From Phlegmacium glaucopus (taxonomy: Eukaryota; Basidiomycota; Agaricomycetes; Agaricales; Cortinariaceae), in NCBI GenBank assembly GCA_015039465.1, contig MU130379.1, positions 653,417-717,416 on the forward strand: 64,000 nt of DNA, given 5' to 3'. A program made the translations under genes and the position numbers. Shown piece by piece: positions 34,901 to 49,435 of the stretch (positions are counted from its first letter, which is position 1; every line of letters begins with the position of its first letter). The notes beneath the pieces were generated by a model. The model was not told the origin of the DNA. It was given only the letters and a program-made list of their open reading frames with translations, and searched no databases.

Positions 34901-35565
34901 CGAAGCTATGGTATGCCATTTCTAACCTTGCTATGATGATCGTTTTCATCTTTTTTCTCAAAAGTTTTTTCTTTGCTTAGAGTATGCCAGGAAAAGGCGG
35001 TCTCCAATTGACTGGTAAACTTGGCGAAGTCATTCGTGAAAGTGCTCAGATCGGTCTGAGTTGGGTGAAGAGTCATGCATATGATTTGGGAATTACCAAA
35101 TCGGAAGATGAACAGTTTTTGACTGACCGTGATATCCATGTACATATGCCGGAAGGCAGTATTGGGAAAGAAGGTCCAAGTGCTGGAACTGCTATCCTAT
35201 CTGCGTTTGTATCGTTATTCACGAAGACGAGAGTTGATCCTGATATTGGTATGTCATCATGTTTTTTTTTCTTCTTCGCTGAATGAAGATTTCTTTCTTT
35301 AAAAGCGATGACTGGTGAGATATCCCTTGTGGGCCAAGTTTTACCTGTTGGAGGATTAAAAGAGAAGATCCTCGCTGCTCATCGAGCAGGTATCAAAACC
35401 ATCTTAGCACCCGCTGCTAACCGAGCGGATATCGAAGAGAACGTACCAGAGAGTGTTAAGACGGGTATTAGGTTCGTTTATGTGGAGAGTGTGAATGAGG
35501 TTCTGCATGAAGTGTTTAGAGGAGAACCCATTACTGAACGATGGAAGGATACACTACCTGTTTAG
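31958..35565 (+). CDS. PIM1: Mitochondrial Lon protease
   Basis: Nine exons: 31958-32723, 32780-33417, 33469-33767, 33816-33983, 34039-34085, 34142-34380, 34443-34910, 34981-35248, 35306-35565, giving 1050 residues. The N-terminus is an Arg-rich mitochondrial presequence ([17 protein letters not shown]). After a Ser/Glu-rich linker comes the Lon N-domain (from [15 protein letters not shown]). The AAA+ module has Walker A GPPGVGKT (about 524-531) and Walker B LVLIDE (about 587-592). The protease domain has the catalytic Ser in GPSAG (about 942) and the Lys in GGLKEK (about 985), 43 residues apart as in bacterial Lon. It is an ATP-dependent serine protease of the mitochondrial matrix that removes damaged proteins. 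Between AAA+ and protease domains there is a low-complexity Pro/Ser/Thr linker of about 90 residues (exon 7). Confidence 0.97.
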
Positions 35566-35957
35566 ACGAAACCTCCCTCCCCTTTGGTACGCGACACCAC
35601 ACCGACGATTTTTACTACTACTTTCTGACGGCTACAGGCCCTCCTCGTCAACGTGCCATCATCTTCTCATGGCATGTATCGGCGGGTCCTTCATGTTTTT
35701 GCAGATTCTACCGTAGATCTACTTATATAGCACGGCACCTTATACATCAATTTTTTACACATAATCATTTGTATGTTAGTAGAACTTACATAAACCCAGC
35801 TCAACTTTTTATATGTATTATTGGCTTCACGCTTTGTATATTTGTGAGCAATTCAGGCAGGCTCCTAAAACCAGCGGGCTCGTATCGCATCTCAAAGCGG
35901 TGTTATATCAGTGTACAAACATAATACAAATATTTTGACGAACAAACAAACCTTAGG
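35566..35957. other. Lon 3' flank
   Basis: AT-rich sequence after the Lon stop. No gene; it ends at the inverted-repeat element beginning at 35958. Confidence 0.45.
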
Positions 35958-37138
35958 GCGATAGAGCGGCTGGCGTTTTAATTAGTGCTGGGTATTGAAC
36001 TAAATCAGGTCAGTATAATACAGAGCCACGGTGCGGGTCCACCGTCTTGTAGAAAACTGTTGTATTATACGTTCCATACGGTATGCCGCAATGCTAACCC
36101 TGCTGCGGCTCCCACTGAAAAATTTCGACATCACAGCCTCAACTTCAGGTATGGCGAAATCCAGATCCAATAGATACCGGTTTGCGGCCTCTTCGAGGGA
36201 GCGATGGTCAGCTGCTGTTGTCATACCATTGCCAGTTAAAGATGATACTGCCAGAGGGTTCCGTGCTACCAACACCACAAGCTTTTGCTTGGAAGGATAA
36301 GTCAAATATCAGTCTTGACTTCAGACTTTTGGCTGGCAGTTAACTTTGGCTCTTGTAGGGCTGCTCCCAAGCCCTAAAATATGGGCATCATATGCAAATT
36401 TTTACATGATATTTTGAGTTCTATATGGAGTTCTAGACATACAATTTTAACCCTCCGTGGTACTGAAGGTATAATACGGTATAATACGTCTGAGTTCAAT
36501 ACCCAGCACTAGTTTTAATAGGGCGTCGGTGATCCCGGTGAACTGAAATAAACCCAAACTTAGGGTTCCATATCTGCGAGTGATTCAGTGAAACCTTACA
36601 CCACATGAGAAATACCTCATACGATAGACGTCTGCGTGTGACAGATACTCCAGAAATGGATGCTATGAGCATTGAATATTGAGTACTGAGCTCGGGACAA
36701 ACGGTCACGAGCTATCACCATCAAGCGCTCGATCAGCGCTCTCGGCGCCGTCGCTATGCCCGAGTTCAAGTAAGTATTAATTAAATCTCCTCATTCGTTT
36801 TCCTACGCTTCTTGGACCTTTGTAGTTACTTACTGCATTCGTACTATCTACTACAAGCCATAGCATATATATCCAGTATCGTATCGTAAATAAAATAGAT
36901 TCTTGCTGTCGTTCTTACATTGAGCACGTTAATTATCATCTGACTCTGCCAGACCACGTGGTCTTGACGGATCCCTGACTGTGTATCAAACCCATACACG
37001 AGGTCTTCAGAAAATCTCCAATGGCCCCTCCGCTGCAAATTCGAGCCAAAATTTTGGGTAGTAGTGTTCATGTTTTGGAACCATAAAATTAGGTTTACCG
37101 GGATCACCGATGGCCTAAAATGTCAGCCGCTCTATCGC
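35958..37138. mobile_element. Terminal-inverted-repeat element, interrupted by a hAT MITE
   Basis: The ends carry long imperfect inverted repeats. Left: GCGATAGAGCGGCTGGC at 35958-35974, continuing after the inserted MITE with TCGGTGATCCCGGT and later GGGTTCCA near 36570. Right: the reverse complement of 37075-37138, which contains GCGATAGAGCGGCTGAC, ATCGGTGATCCCGGT and TGGTTCCA in the same order. Without the MITE and its duplication the element is about 644 bp. No transposase frame is inside, so it is non-autonomous. No clear target duplication was found next to these ends, so the exact termini and superfamily are uncertain. Confidence 0.75.
35983..36511. mobile_element. hAT-type MITE, 529 bp, 8-bp target site duplication
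   Basis: The element begins TAGTGCTGGGTATTGAACT and ends with its exact reverse complement (19 bp perfect terminal inverted repeats). It is flanked on both sides by GTTTTAAT (35975-35982 and 36512-36519). An 8-bp duplication and TAGNG-type termini are the signature of the hAT superfamily. There is no transposase, so it must be mobilised in trans. It is inserted within the left inverted repeat of the element at 35958-37138, so it is the younger of the two. Confidence 0.9.
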
Positions 37139-37289
37139 GAGTTTAAATGGATTTGCCTTTGTTTACATTTTGATCACTTTCGGATGAAGCTCCTTTGAGC
37201 GATACGACTGCGCTGGTTTGCAATTCAGGATGACGTCCAAAGTTAGGACTTGTACAGCCACATAAAAACATATATAACAAGTTGAAACC

Positions 37290-38716
37290 ATGGACACTCT
37301 CTCTCACATGGAGCTTTCAGAACAATTCATCCAAGATAGTTTTCACAGCTACCTCAAATCGTCGTTGACTCAAGCAAAGGCAGAACGTCTCCTTGATGTT
37401 GATGTACTCAGTAGTGCAGAGGGTGACCTCATGATAACAGGTACTATCTAGCATGATCAGTCTATGCAAATTACTTATTATCCTTCTTCAAAGGTCCTGC
37501 GTTATGTTTATACTTTGCAGCATTACGTTGTACCACAGATCCACCTTCCGTGCCCCTTCCTCGATCTGCGAAAAATTCAAGATCAATGGAACTTTCATAC
37601 GAGAACTGTCCACCGCCTTTCGTCTCCTTTCTTCGAGTATGGGCTGATACAGTACCATCTATTCAATCCTTGGTTCCTGAAGCTCAACATGATCTTGCAA
37701 GAGTGATTTGTGGATTACAACCACTACAAGAGGAGGCAAATTGGAGGGGTACCATCAATGGCATTGCAGCAGATTTACGCGCAGTTGCTATTGAGATCAG
37801 TCAACGCAGGTCGTTTCAAGATCGATATGCGTCAGATCTACAAGCTGCTTTGGACGCTGGTGCTGATCCTGATAGTCCCAGTCCTAGGAGAGCATCTTTC
37901 GTGCCCCCACCTGTTTACGATCCATCATCAAGCGTCTCGCCTGATGTTTCGCCCCGAGCATCTATGGAACCATCTCGCCCTGCTGATGTTAAACCTCGAG
38001 ATACTCTCACTACGCCTCTTCCTTCTCCAGCACTTCTTGCTCCACCTATCCCACATCCAACTAGTGCCCCGGGTTCTTCACTCCCACCTCGTTCGCCTTC
38101 CCAATCTCTTTCTCCTTCCCCTTCTCTATTCCGCCAAGACTCACCCGCTATCGAATTCATCCGCGAAACTCTCTACGCATCACTCGCAGACATTCTCGAA
38201 CGTGAATTCTCCCTCCGTGCACTCCTTAAACGAGATCCCTCACGAGCCTACTTTGCATCAGTCTCACTTGCCATTTTGGATGTATCCCTCGACTCTATCA
38301 CTCCAGATGGTTCCGTCATTGGAATCCTTGGAAAACGATTAACAATAAATGAATGTCCTCACCCACTTCGTCCTTTCATGGTTGAACTCGGCGTTATTGG
38401 TCGAGAAGCTAAAGCGATGGATGAGGAAGATAATGAGAATGCTATGAAGCTTGTTCAGCAGGGTAGAGAAGATGACATCCCTCTTTCGCGACTTGATCGT
38501 GTCAGAATGATGTTGGAGAAAGGTGTTGGTTATGATTCTGAACGTGATGGACGTGATGGTGATGGTGATGGATCTCGTGGTAGACGAAGTGTAGAGGGAC
38601 GTGCTGTTGCGTTTGCGAATAAAGTTAACAGTCTTGGACTTTCTTTGACGAAACTTAAACCGTTCAAGGAGAGACAGGAATACGTGTTCAAGATTTTAGG
38701 TGGAATTGGGTCGTGA
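37290..38716 (+). CDS. Hypothetical protein, conserved-looking, 448 residues
   Basis: Two exons, 37290-37440 and 37521-38716 (TGA), with a clean phase-1 intron. The N-terminal part is likely helical (MELSEQFIQDSFHSYLKSSL). A Pro/Ser-rich disordered stretch lies at about residues 185-265. The C-terminal part looks globular (FIRETLYASLADILEREFSLRALLKRD) and ends in a short acidic Asp/Gly/Arg-rich insert (ERDGRDGDGDGSRGR) and a basic tail. No transmembrane helix, signal peptide or catalytic motif is apparent, and I do not recognise the family. Its 3' flank contains a MITE starting 75 bp after the stop, which may lie within the transcript. Confidence 0.75.
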
Positions 38717-38791
38717 TGGAATCGTTCGCCGCAGGCAGAGGGTGCATATTCATTCTTGATTGTAACTTAATACATTACATGGATTTCTTTA

Positions 38792-39202
38792 CAGCTAAAT
38801 GCAAAACCCTAGACAGCTCCTGAATTTTTTGCTTGTGTGCCCGTGTTTGTGTAAACATCTGCTTTTGGTAGCAATGACGCAAGCTGTGAAGTCAGGTCAC
38901 TAGAAAAGAACCCTTGGAGCTCCCTCCATCGCTTGTACACCGTGCATTGAGTTGAATCCACCGTTACTACTCTTGCAGCTTCTGCGCTCTTGGAATATAG
39001 CGACAGTTGCCCATAACAGCCTCAACTACAAGAGTCTCTGTTACTGGTGGAGCAGCACCCCCACCAATGCTCCACAGACACCCCGACTCATTGCCAAAAA
39101 GAGTCGCAAAGCATGACTTCCTGACCGAAAGCAGTTGTTTATATAAACACGGGCACACAAGCAAAAAATTCAAAAAACTGTCTAGGGTTTTGCATTTAGC
39201 TG
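38792..39202. mobile_element. TA-flanked MITE (411 bp, Tc1/mariner-like) next to the upstream gene
   Basis: Inverted repeats of about 70-90 bp: the left end CAGCTAAATGCAAAACCCTA is the reverse complement of the right end, and the similarity continues inward through TTTTTTGCTTGTGTGCCCGT. The element is flanked by TA on both sides (38790-38791, 39203-39204), fitting a TA target duplication as in Tc1/mariner (Stowaway-like) elements. It has no coding capacity. The long arms would fold into a stable hairpin in RNA. Confidence 0.82.
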
Positions 39203-39204
39203 TA

Positions 39205-40441
39205 AGTTATATTAGCATTCAAGTCTACCGAAATGTCAGTGAAGGTTTCAAGTGACAGTGTTTCCAGTGACCCGTGAGTGTATCCCACGCTCGCATTGAG
39301 AGATGATGCGGGCGCCGAAATGGTCGTCTGGGCCTTTGTTTACGGTAAACAACCAGATATAGTAATAGTATAGCGCAAACAAACCGTGCCTCTCCACCTT
39401 GCTTGAAAATCATCATGTCATCGCAATATATTGATTGTTGACCTTTGTTGACCCTGTTGGTGACAAGGAGCCTAATACTAGATGTAATTAGCGCAGCCGC
39501 TCCACTGCTTTCTACTCATGCGCATCAATTCTACCTAATTATGGAGGCACACATGAGAAATTTTCCAAAACGTCTACCATTTCGCAAATAGCTGTAATTG
39601 AACAACAATTTATTTGCACCTTGCTGTATCGACAAATTTCCTGCCAAAAGCCACGGCCGAGTCGGCTTTGGGGGTTTTGGCTCGGCCCAGGTTTAAATGA
39701 GGCCGGAGCCGGCTGAAGCCAGGTCAAACTTTGCCAAGCCGGGCCGGAACATCACAGTGCGCCACAATTCTTACATGTTTGTACTTTCCTGACCTCACGT
39801 TTAGTTAGTACTAGTCCGCTTCTGAATTACTTGGGAAGTTAGGAATCCTAACTGATGCCAGCATTATTCATGTTATGTACTAAGATAGTATATGCCGACC
39901 TCCGGTTCCGAGTATAACTCAGACTGCCAGTGTGAACATTGCACGGTCATACCTGGGCGAATGTGATTCGGATATGTGGATGTATCTTGAAAAGTTTCAA
40001 CTCCCCATTATAGAGTTGAAGTCGAAATATGCACATAGTCTGATCTATGTATACGGACTGCTTAAAGAACGAGACTTGAATCAGGAGATCTAGAAATGAC
40101 TTTAGAAGCTCAATATACATACATATATGGACTAGATCAGTCAAACCACATCATTTTATGAAGGTTTGTTGCGTTGCGAAAAAACACAGCGACGATTGGA
40201 GGACATTGCCATACTTGAAGACCGTGGCTACTTTCTTACCAAAATAAGAGAGATTCAAGTGCATTCAATGTTCCCTAATCCTAATCCCAGACAGAGATTT
40301 CAAGTACCAGAAAACAGAAGGAGAGAGCGTGGCCCGAACAACTGCATTCATTACGTATGACCGAGAAAATTTCAACATTCAATTCTCCCTGCCAGGTTAA
40401 TCGGGTGTGATGGTAACATCATCCTTTTGTCTCTGGAAAAG
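39205..40441. other. Intergenic without a recognisable gene
   Basis: AT-rich sequence with one GC-rich island (about 39650-39750) containing GGCCGAG / CTCGGCC inverted words. No open frame of note. The last part is the promoter of the hydrophobin at 40553. Confidence 0.45.
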
Positions 40442-40448
40442 TATAAAG
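40442..40448 (+). promoter_or_regulatory. TATA box of hydrophobin at 40.5 kb
   Basis: TATAAAG about 110 bp upstream of the ATG, at a distance similar to the TATA boxes of the hydrophobin array. Confidence 0.5.
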
Positions 40449-40552
40449 AAGCTTATGGACCCAAGTTGTAAATATCATAGTAAACTTTCCTCAGTTCTAC
40501 ATACCCAGTTTCTATTACTACTTGTCTTTTACTCTATCCCAAAAACTCAAAC

Positions 40553-41078
40553 ATGTTCGCTCGCTCCGCCTCCTTTGTCCTCCTCGCTCTCCCCCTCTTC
40601 GCCTCTGGGGCCTTAATCCGCCGTGGTGGTTCTCCCTCCGGCGGCATCACAAACTCCTGTAACACTGGGACTCTCCAGTGCTGCAATTCCTCTGGAAGCG
40701 TGCGTTCTAATCGTCAACTGGAGTAGTAATAAATAACTTGCTAATGAGTTGAAATCTAATAGGCCACTGACCCGAGCGTTATTAACCAGCTCGGTCTTTT
40801 GGGTATTGCCGTCCCTGGCCCTGCCGTCGTCGGTTGTAAGTCAACTTACTAGCTACCGTGATGCAAATTCAAATCTCACCTGTTTCCCAATCTAGTCACC
40901 TGCACCCCTGTCAGTGTCCTCGCCAGCACCGAAACCTGCACTACTCACCAAATCTGCTGCGACAACGACAAATTCGTAAGTAGGCCAGTTTGCTTATAGC
41001 TGCTCAGTTCTGACAAATGCCAATCATTAGGAGGCCGCCGCCGTCATTGGTTGCAGTCCCGTCAATGCTGGCGCTTGA
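40553..41078 (+). CDS. Class I hydrophobin (intact, solitary)
   Basis: Four exons: 40553-40699, 40763-40835, 40896-40975, 41031-41078 (TGA), giving 115 residues. The secretion signal is MFARSASFVLLALPLFASGA. All eight cysteines are present in the order C-CC-C-C-CC-C (CNTGTLQCC, TCTP, ETC, QICC, IGC). Intron positions and phases are the same as in the array at 16-21 kb, so the genes share an ancestor, but protein identity outside the signal and cysteines is moderate. No duplicated flanking sequence is evident here. Secreted, self-assembling surface protein. Confidence 0.95.
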
Positions 41079-43278
41079 GTTTCTCAAATTCTTACCCTCC
41101 GTTATTACTGTTGTTCCGTAGTTAGCTAGGCCCAGGCTTTCGTCAATGGCACTTGCAGCTTTCTGACTTAGCGATCTCTTCGTCTAGCTTCCACTTATCC
41201 ATATTAGTAGGCATGATTGACCGCCGAGCCACCCCAAAGAAAGGCCCATCATTTTCAGAAATCAAGAAGCACCTAGAAACCTTCATCTTGAAAGCTTGTG
41301 GGGAGAGTTAGAAAGGTCGCCAGAGGAGACGTTAAGCACTGACGGAAAACAGAGGCAGGTAGGATCACCTTTCTAATTTCAGCCTCACTTAGTGTCTACG
41401 GTCTTCGCTATACCAGTTACCTCGCCTGAACATCATCCTGACGTTTCAACTATGAGTTTCAAACTTATCCATGCATAGAGGGACTTCCAAGTGCAATTCT
41501 GCGATAGCTCCCTCCTCTTTGTCGCTGGAGACATTGGCACATTATGCCCTGAACTTGTAGTAAGACATGCTGGAGCTGTTCAAACGGGCAAAAGGAGCAG
41601 GAGCGACAGCGCAGAGGCCAAACTAGGAGACAAGAAAGAGCTTCAAAAACGTGCCAAGCGAGCAAAAGCATCCGGCCCGGCGAAGATTACTTTTTGGTAA
41701 AGACACGCGCAAAGAAATGGATGAGCTTGGGTTACATGACAAGTCCGGGAAGCACGCGAAGAATGATCTTCAACTATAAACAATATCGCTCATTCGCAAA
41801 GAAGTGGCCACGAGGAGGGGTTCCACGGTACAAAGACCATCAGGAGCATACCAGCCACCATCTAGTGGATGGCGAGTCGCGACACATCGTCGAGCTTCCA
41901 CGTTTATCCAGACGACCAGACGTGGCACCCAGACACGATACTCTCTAAAATCGACGCTGATGAGAAACAAAAAGAGAAGCTGCACGAGGGCTATAGAGGT
42001 TCGCGACTTTGGTAAAGCACAGCAGTGTAAAGTGAGCGGTTTATAAGTACACGAAATCGTAAAGCACTTCCTCCTTTTTTTTCCACTCGAAAGCCAATGA
42101 ATAGTCCGGTAAGCTGGTTGCTATAGGGTATAACTAGGCACTGGAAAGAAGGTTGGAGGATAGAATACAGATGGACAATACTTTGGTCGAGGGTCGACAA
42201 CTGCGTTACGTAATTGGCATCTATATTCGTTGGACGGAGAAGATAATACCCTAAACCCTAAATGTTTCCGCCAGTGCCACTCCCAGATTTAGAACCCTTA
42301 TAGAATGAATCAATGACATGGGGTGGCTCGACCACGACGACCAGAGTAGGTGGAGTAGGCCTTGTTACAATGATGGAGGCTGTACCATCTTTTCTGCGTC
42401 CTATTGACAACGAACAACAATTTCCTCATTTATATGAGTAATCAGAGATATTTCAAACTATCCAAACAATACACGAAACTACAACCCACTGATTCCCTAT
42501 TATTTCGTATCCACCTCCATCCTCTCCGAGCGTGATTTCTTCCTTAATGAGACGGCTGCAACTAGTGAACCTTGATGCAGGAGATGTCAATGTACCGGAT
42601 GTTCAATCTACAACCCCTGCAGGTGAAAATAAAGTAGTGCGAATCTACAAGCAGACAAAGGATAAGTTGAACTTCAATCCACAGGAGAATGATGCCAACA
42701 GTTCGCTATTTTGAATGAAAAAACTTCAACAGTTCATGAATGTGTGAGACGGGCAGATAATGGGGTTGGCGAGACATTGTACAATCTAGTCGGCCACAGA
42801 ACCAGTTGCTTAGTAACTCACTAATGCCTGCTAAACCAGAGATCCGTGCACCAGTTTTTCTAGCTTTGATGGAACATCTTGGTTTGTAAAGACTCCGAAC
42901 ACAGTATGGTCTTGAATTCAGATTAGTTGGAAGTGGATGCATAGGATGCATACAAGTGCGCTACGAGTCTTGTCATTCATCAACTGTCCTGTGGGTTATA
43001 CAATCAACATCCGGAGTGTTCGATTTATCTCTTTGTTGATAGAATATCATCAGTTCGCCCGCCTTGGGTTGGAAGGACTACGCGTCCTAAGTGGTGACAG
43101 TGCTGAGTGGACGGTTGGGGGGAAAGTTGTGGAATAAACGAGAATTCGGCCACGTGTATGAATGAGTTTGGCTGTGTTGACTCTCAGGATGGACGCGCGT
43201 CCTTCTCCTTATAACAAGGGCTATAACTCCCTCATCAACCCTGTTTTTCTTTAACAACCCTTTGATATTACATTTACG
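41079..43278. other. 2.2 kb without a recognisable gene
   Basis: Small frames only (for example 41491-41700 with a Lys-rich end, 41694-42046, 42532-42714), none with recognisable motifs or convincing introns. The last 300 bp precede CDC48 and are its likely promoter. Confidence 0.4.
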
Positions 43279-46271
<2,993 letters not shown>

Positions 46272-46917
46272 AGTCAATGGGTCCCTGAAGATGGAATGCT
46301 GAATATCCGTCTGGCAACGATTTCCTGTGCTTTCCCGTCACATTTTCTGCACTCTTTTTTCCCTTCTGTCATAATTTCTCTCTTATCATAGTCTTACCTT
46401 CTTTTACAATCTACGATGTTGGTCCCTATCAAAATACTAGATAAATATGTCTCTTTCCTTGTCTCGGTTTTGTTTTTGAGATTGCAGAACACTACAAAAG
46501 TGAAACAAGGAAATAGCGGCAAAAGTAACTACCATAGACTAGACTAGTGCCATCTGTCTTTTGTTCCTTCAGCAAACTCGCGTAATATTTGATCTTTACA
46601 CCATTAGTTTCTCCACTTATGGACAAACGCTTGAGTGAAACACTTGTTCAATGCTTGCAACATTCCCATTCGGCAATCGCAATTAAAAATTTCGCTTATT
46701 ACTGAACACGTGGTAAGTAATTGTGCATATCATCGCCGCATATCTTACTTATGTAACTTAGTTAGCGCTGTAATTTATGAATATCGCTAACCCTTCATAA
46801 CTAAGTTCCCTCTTCCCCCTACAACCCCGCTATCCTTTTCCCAGACCTCAATATCATCTTCCTGTCAAAGTCCCGACGTCCTACTTAAGTGCGCAACGAG
46901 GAAAATCTTAACCTTTA
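46272..46917. other. Intergenic CDC48 to DGAT2
   Basis: T-rich 3' flank of CDC48 followed by a CT-rich promoter region before 46918. No gene. Confidence 0.5.
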
Positions 46918-48798
46918 ATGTCAAGCACGAAACTTCATTCAGCACCCGGGCGACCTGGAGGCCTTACAAGCAACTCTAGAACGTTATCAGCGGGCACGCT
47001 GAGAGATAGACTTTCTAAGCTAGCCACGCCGTTGAATGTAGTCAATCCCGTCGCTGCTCTTCGTGCCAATGTCAAGTATGTTATTTCATTCCACGCTATC
47101 CGCTTTATATCAAATTGAATGTTGGCCTTCTGCATTGCAGTTTCGTTCCAGCACAAATACCGAGGAAACGGAGGTTGCAGATGCTTGCGGTTGCCGTGTG
47201 GTCTGTGATGATAATTATAACGACGAGTGCATGGCTCCTATTATGGTATGTCCCCTAATTCTTGCTATAGATGCCTGAATGAACATGGCAATTGTCGACT
47301 TCAGCTCCATTCCACCACTGTGGCCGCTCTTAGCTGTCTATCTCTTTTGGTCTCGTTGGATAGACGATGCCCCAGAAAAGGGTGGGCGAAGTAGTCAGTG
47401 GTTCCGATCTTCGAGGTTTTGGAGGTATTTTGCGGATTACTACCCAGCCTCGTAAGTCTAAGGATTTCTGCACCACTAACCAATGTTTCTGATGCATTGG
47501 AATAGCCTCTTAAAGGTGCCACCGTATGCTATATTTTTCAGGGGCAACATTCTGAAATGTCATTAGGAGGGAGATTTGCCTGCAGATCGACCGTATGTCT
47601 TTGGTTATCATCCACATGGTAAGCCGGACACAAGTGATTTTATCGTACAAACTGACTCATCAACTTAGGCATTATTGGAATGTGCGTTCTTCAGTTTGGC
47701 CGCATAATACCCGTAACCTACATTTTTTTCCATTTATGCAGGGGAGCGTTGGCTACATTTGCCACAGAAGGTCAGTATAATTGCTTTTCTGGCGGACAAG
47801 GCGCATATATTGGTTGACAATGACTTGCAGCCACGGGGTTCTCAGCTGCCTTCCCCGGGATAAAACCCCATTTGCTCACGCTTGCAACAAATTTTCAAAT
47901 GCCATTCTACCGAGATATACTCCTAGCGTTAGGAGTATGTAGTGTGAGCAAGCAATCTTGTTCAAATATTCTTACACGCGGCCCTGGCTCTGCCATAACC
48001 ATCGTAGTAGGCGGTGCTGCAGAAAGTCTGAGTGCACATCCTGGAACGGCGGATCTGACGTTACGAAGAAGGTCAGGTTCGGATTCCCCTCTTGCTTTAT
48101 TTTCGAGTTGTTTTATTGACTATTTTGCATACAGATTAGGATTCATAAAACTCGCCATCCAGCATGGGTGTGTACCAAAGTTGACTTTCCTGTGCTATTC
48201 TGACTCTCTGTAATCAGAGCCGACCTTGTGCCAGTCTTCTCCTTTGGAGAAAATGACGTACATCAATTTCTCCGTCCACTTCCATATAAATTTCGGCTAA
48301 CTTTTGTGGTATAGATTTATCAACAAATGCCAAACGAAAAAGGAACCACGATATACGCTCTCCAGCGCAAATTTCAGTCAATGTTCGGGTTCACATTACC
48401 ACTCTTCCATGGAAGAGGACTTTTAAATTGTATGCGTCTTTTTCACAAATCTCATTCTTTCATACTCATGTATCATTTAGACAACCTCGGTCTCATGCCA
48501 TATCGGCGGCAGATTGTCGCCGTCAGTAAGTCCCGGCCTTTTTATTTAGGGTTTTAACCATTCAGTTTCTTCGTTTTTTTCCCAGTTGGTAAACCCATAC
48601 ACGTTCAGCAATGCGATAAGCCAACTCTGGAAGAAGTAATGCGGGTACAAAAGAAGTATATTGAGGAGCTCACTCGGTCAATATTTTGTTCAACTTTTTT
48701 TTGCTAAAACTCATGTTTTCGACTTTTATAGTATATGGAACACCTACAAGGATAGATTTGCCAAGGCACGATTGAGAGAATTGGAGATCATAGATTGA
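46918..48798 (+). CDS. DGA1: Diacylglycerol O-acyltransferase type 2 (DGAT2)
   Basis: Fourteen exons: 46918-47075, 47141-47245, 47305-47451, 47506-47515, 47567-47618, 47669-47681, 47742-47770, 47831-48071, 48135-48167, 48218-48257, 48315-48429, 48481-48525, 48586-48676, 48732-48798, giving 381 residues. Two hydrophobic segments (about 66-100) anchor it in the ER or lipid-droplet membrane. Family signatures are DYYP (the YFP-equivalent), the active-site HPHG at about 155-158, and the RGPGS...VGGAAES block. The C-terminus continues with LFHGRGLLNY and the YRRQIVAVIGKPI block. It makes triacylglycerol from diacylglycerol and acyl-CoA. Exons 4 and 6 are only 10 and 13 bp. They are required to connect YPAS to LLK-EGDLPADRP and to complete HGIIGMG, so I consider them real. 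Confidence 0.96.
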
Positions 48799-49435
48799 AT
48801 TACTTTGTTTATCCCGGATTAATCAACTCCTTGTGTAATTATTCACACCTTAACATGGATACAGATTGCATAGATAAGACAGACAAAAGGATGGATTGTG
48901 CAGAGTTGCAAATAAATAGTTAGACAATTGTTGGATTTCCAAGGCTAACAACGCCTGAAACAAATGGCTGTCACCATTCTTACCAAGCCAATGATTCAAA
49001 TTCATTCCTTCTGTTGCCCCTTATAATTTACTTCCTCATTTTAGTCCTAAGAAATTTACCTTTTTGCCTTCACTGTTTCACTATGAAATTAGGATAGAAC
49101 TCCTTTCCAAATGCTCTTCTTGAGAGCTATTTCTTTTTGTTCAACTAATTGTGGTTTAGTTCTCTTACTATTTTTCATATATGCAGTAATTCATTGTATC
49201 ATCTCCCTTCAGTCCTTTGGCTTCACAAACACTGAGTGAGATCAATATTCTACATTCATTAAATATTCACCTTGTATTGCTAGCTATCTTGTAAACTAAT
49301 AACAATGCTGTGCCTGAAGGCTCATGAAAATTATACATTGACTTTGGTTGGACTTTGGTCGCTTTGACAAGTGAATGTGAACTCAGGTGCCCAAGCAAGC
49401 TGAGTAGGTTGCTGCCTTACAAAGACTAAAGTGAA
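48799..49435. other. Intergenic, AT-rich
   Basis: Sequence after DGAT2 with no open frame of note. The gene-rich segment ends here and the transposon-rich segment begins. Confidence 0.5.

Noticed and set aside
39650..39750. GC-rich palindromic island as a distinct mobile element
   Set aside because: Inverted words GGCCGAG and CTCGGCC are present, but no terminal repeats or target duplication could be defined.
42240..42265. Interstitial telomere (CCCTAAACCCTAAA)
   Set aside because: Only two units are present, which can occur by chance.
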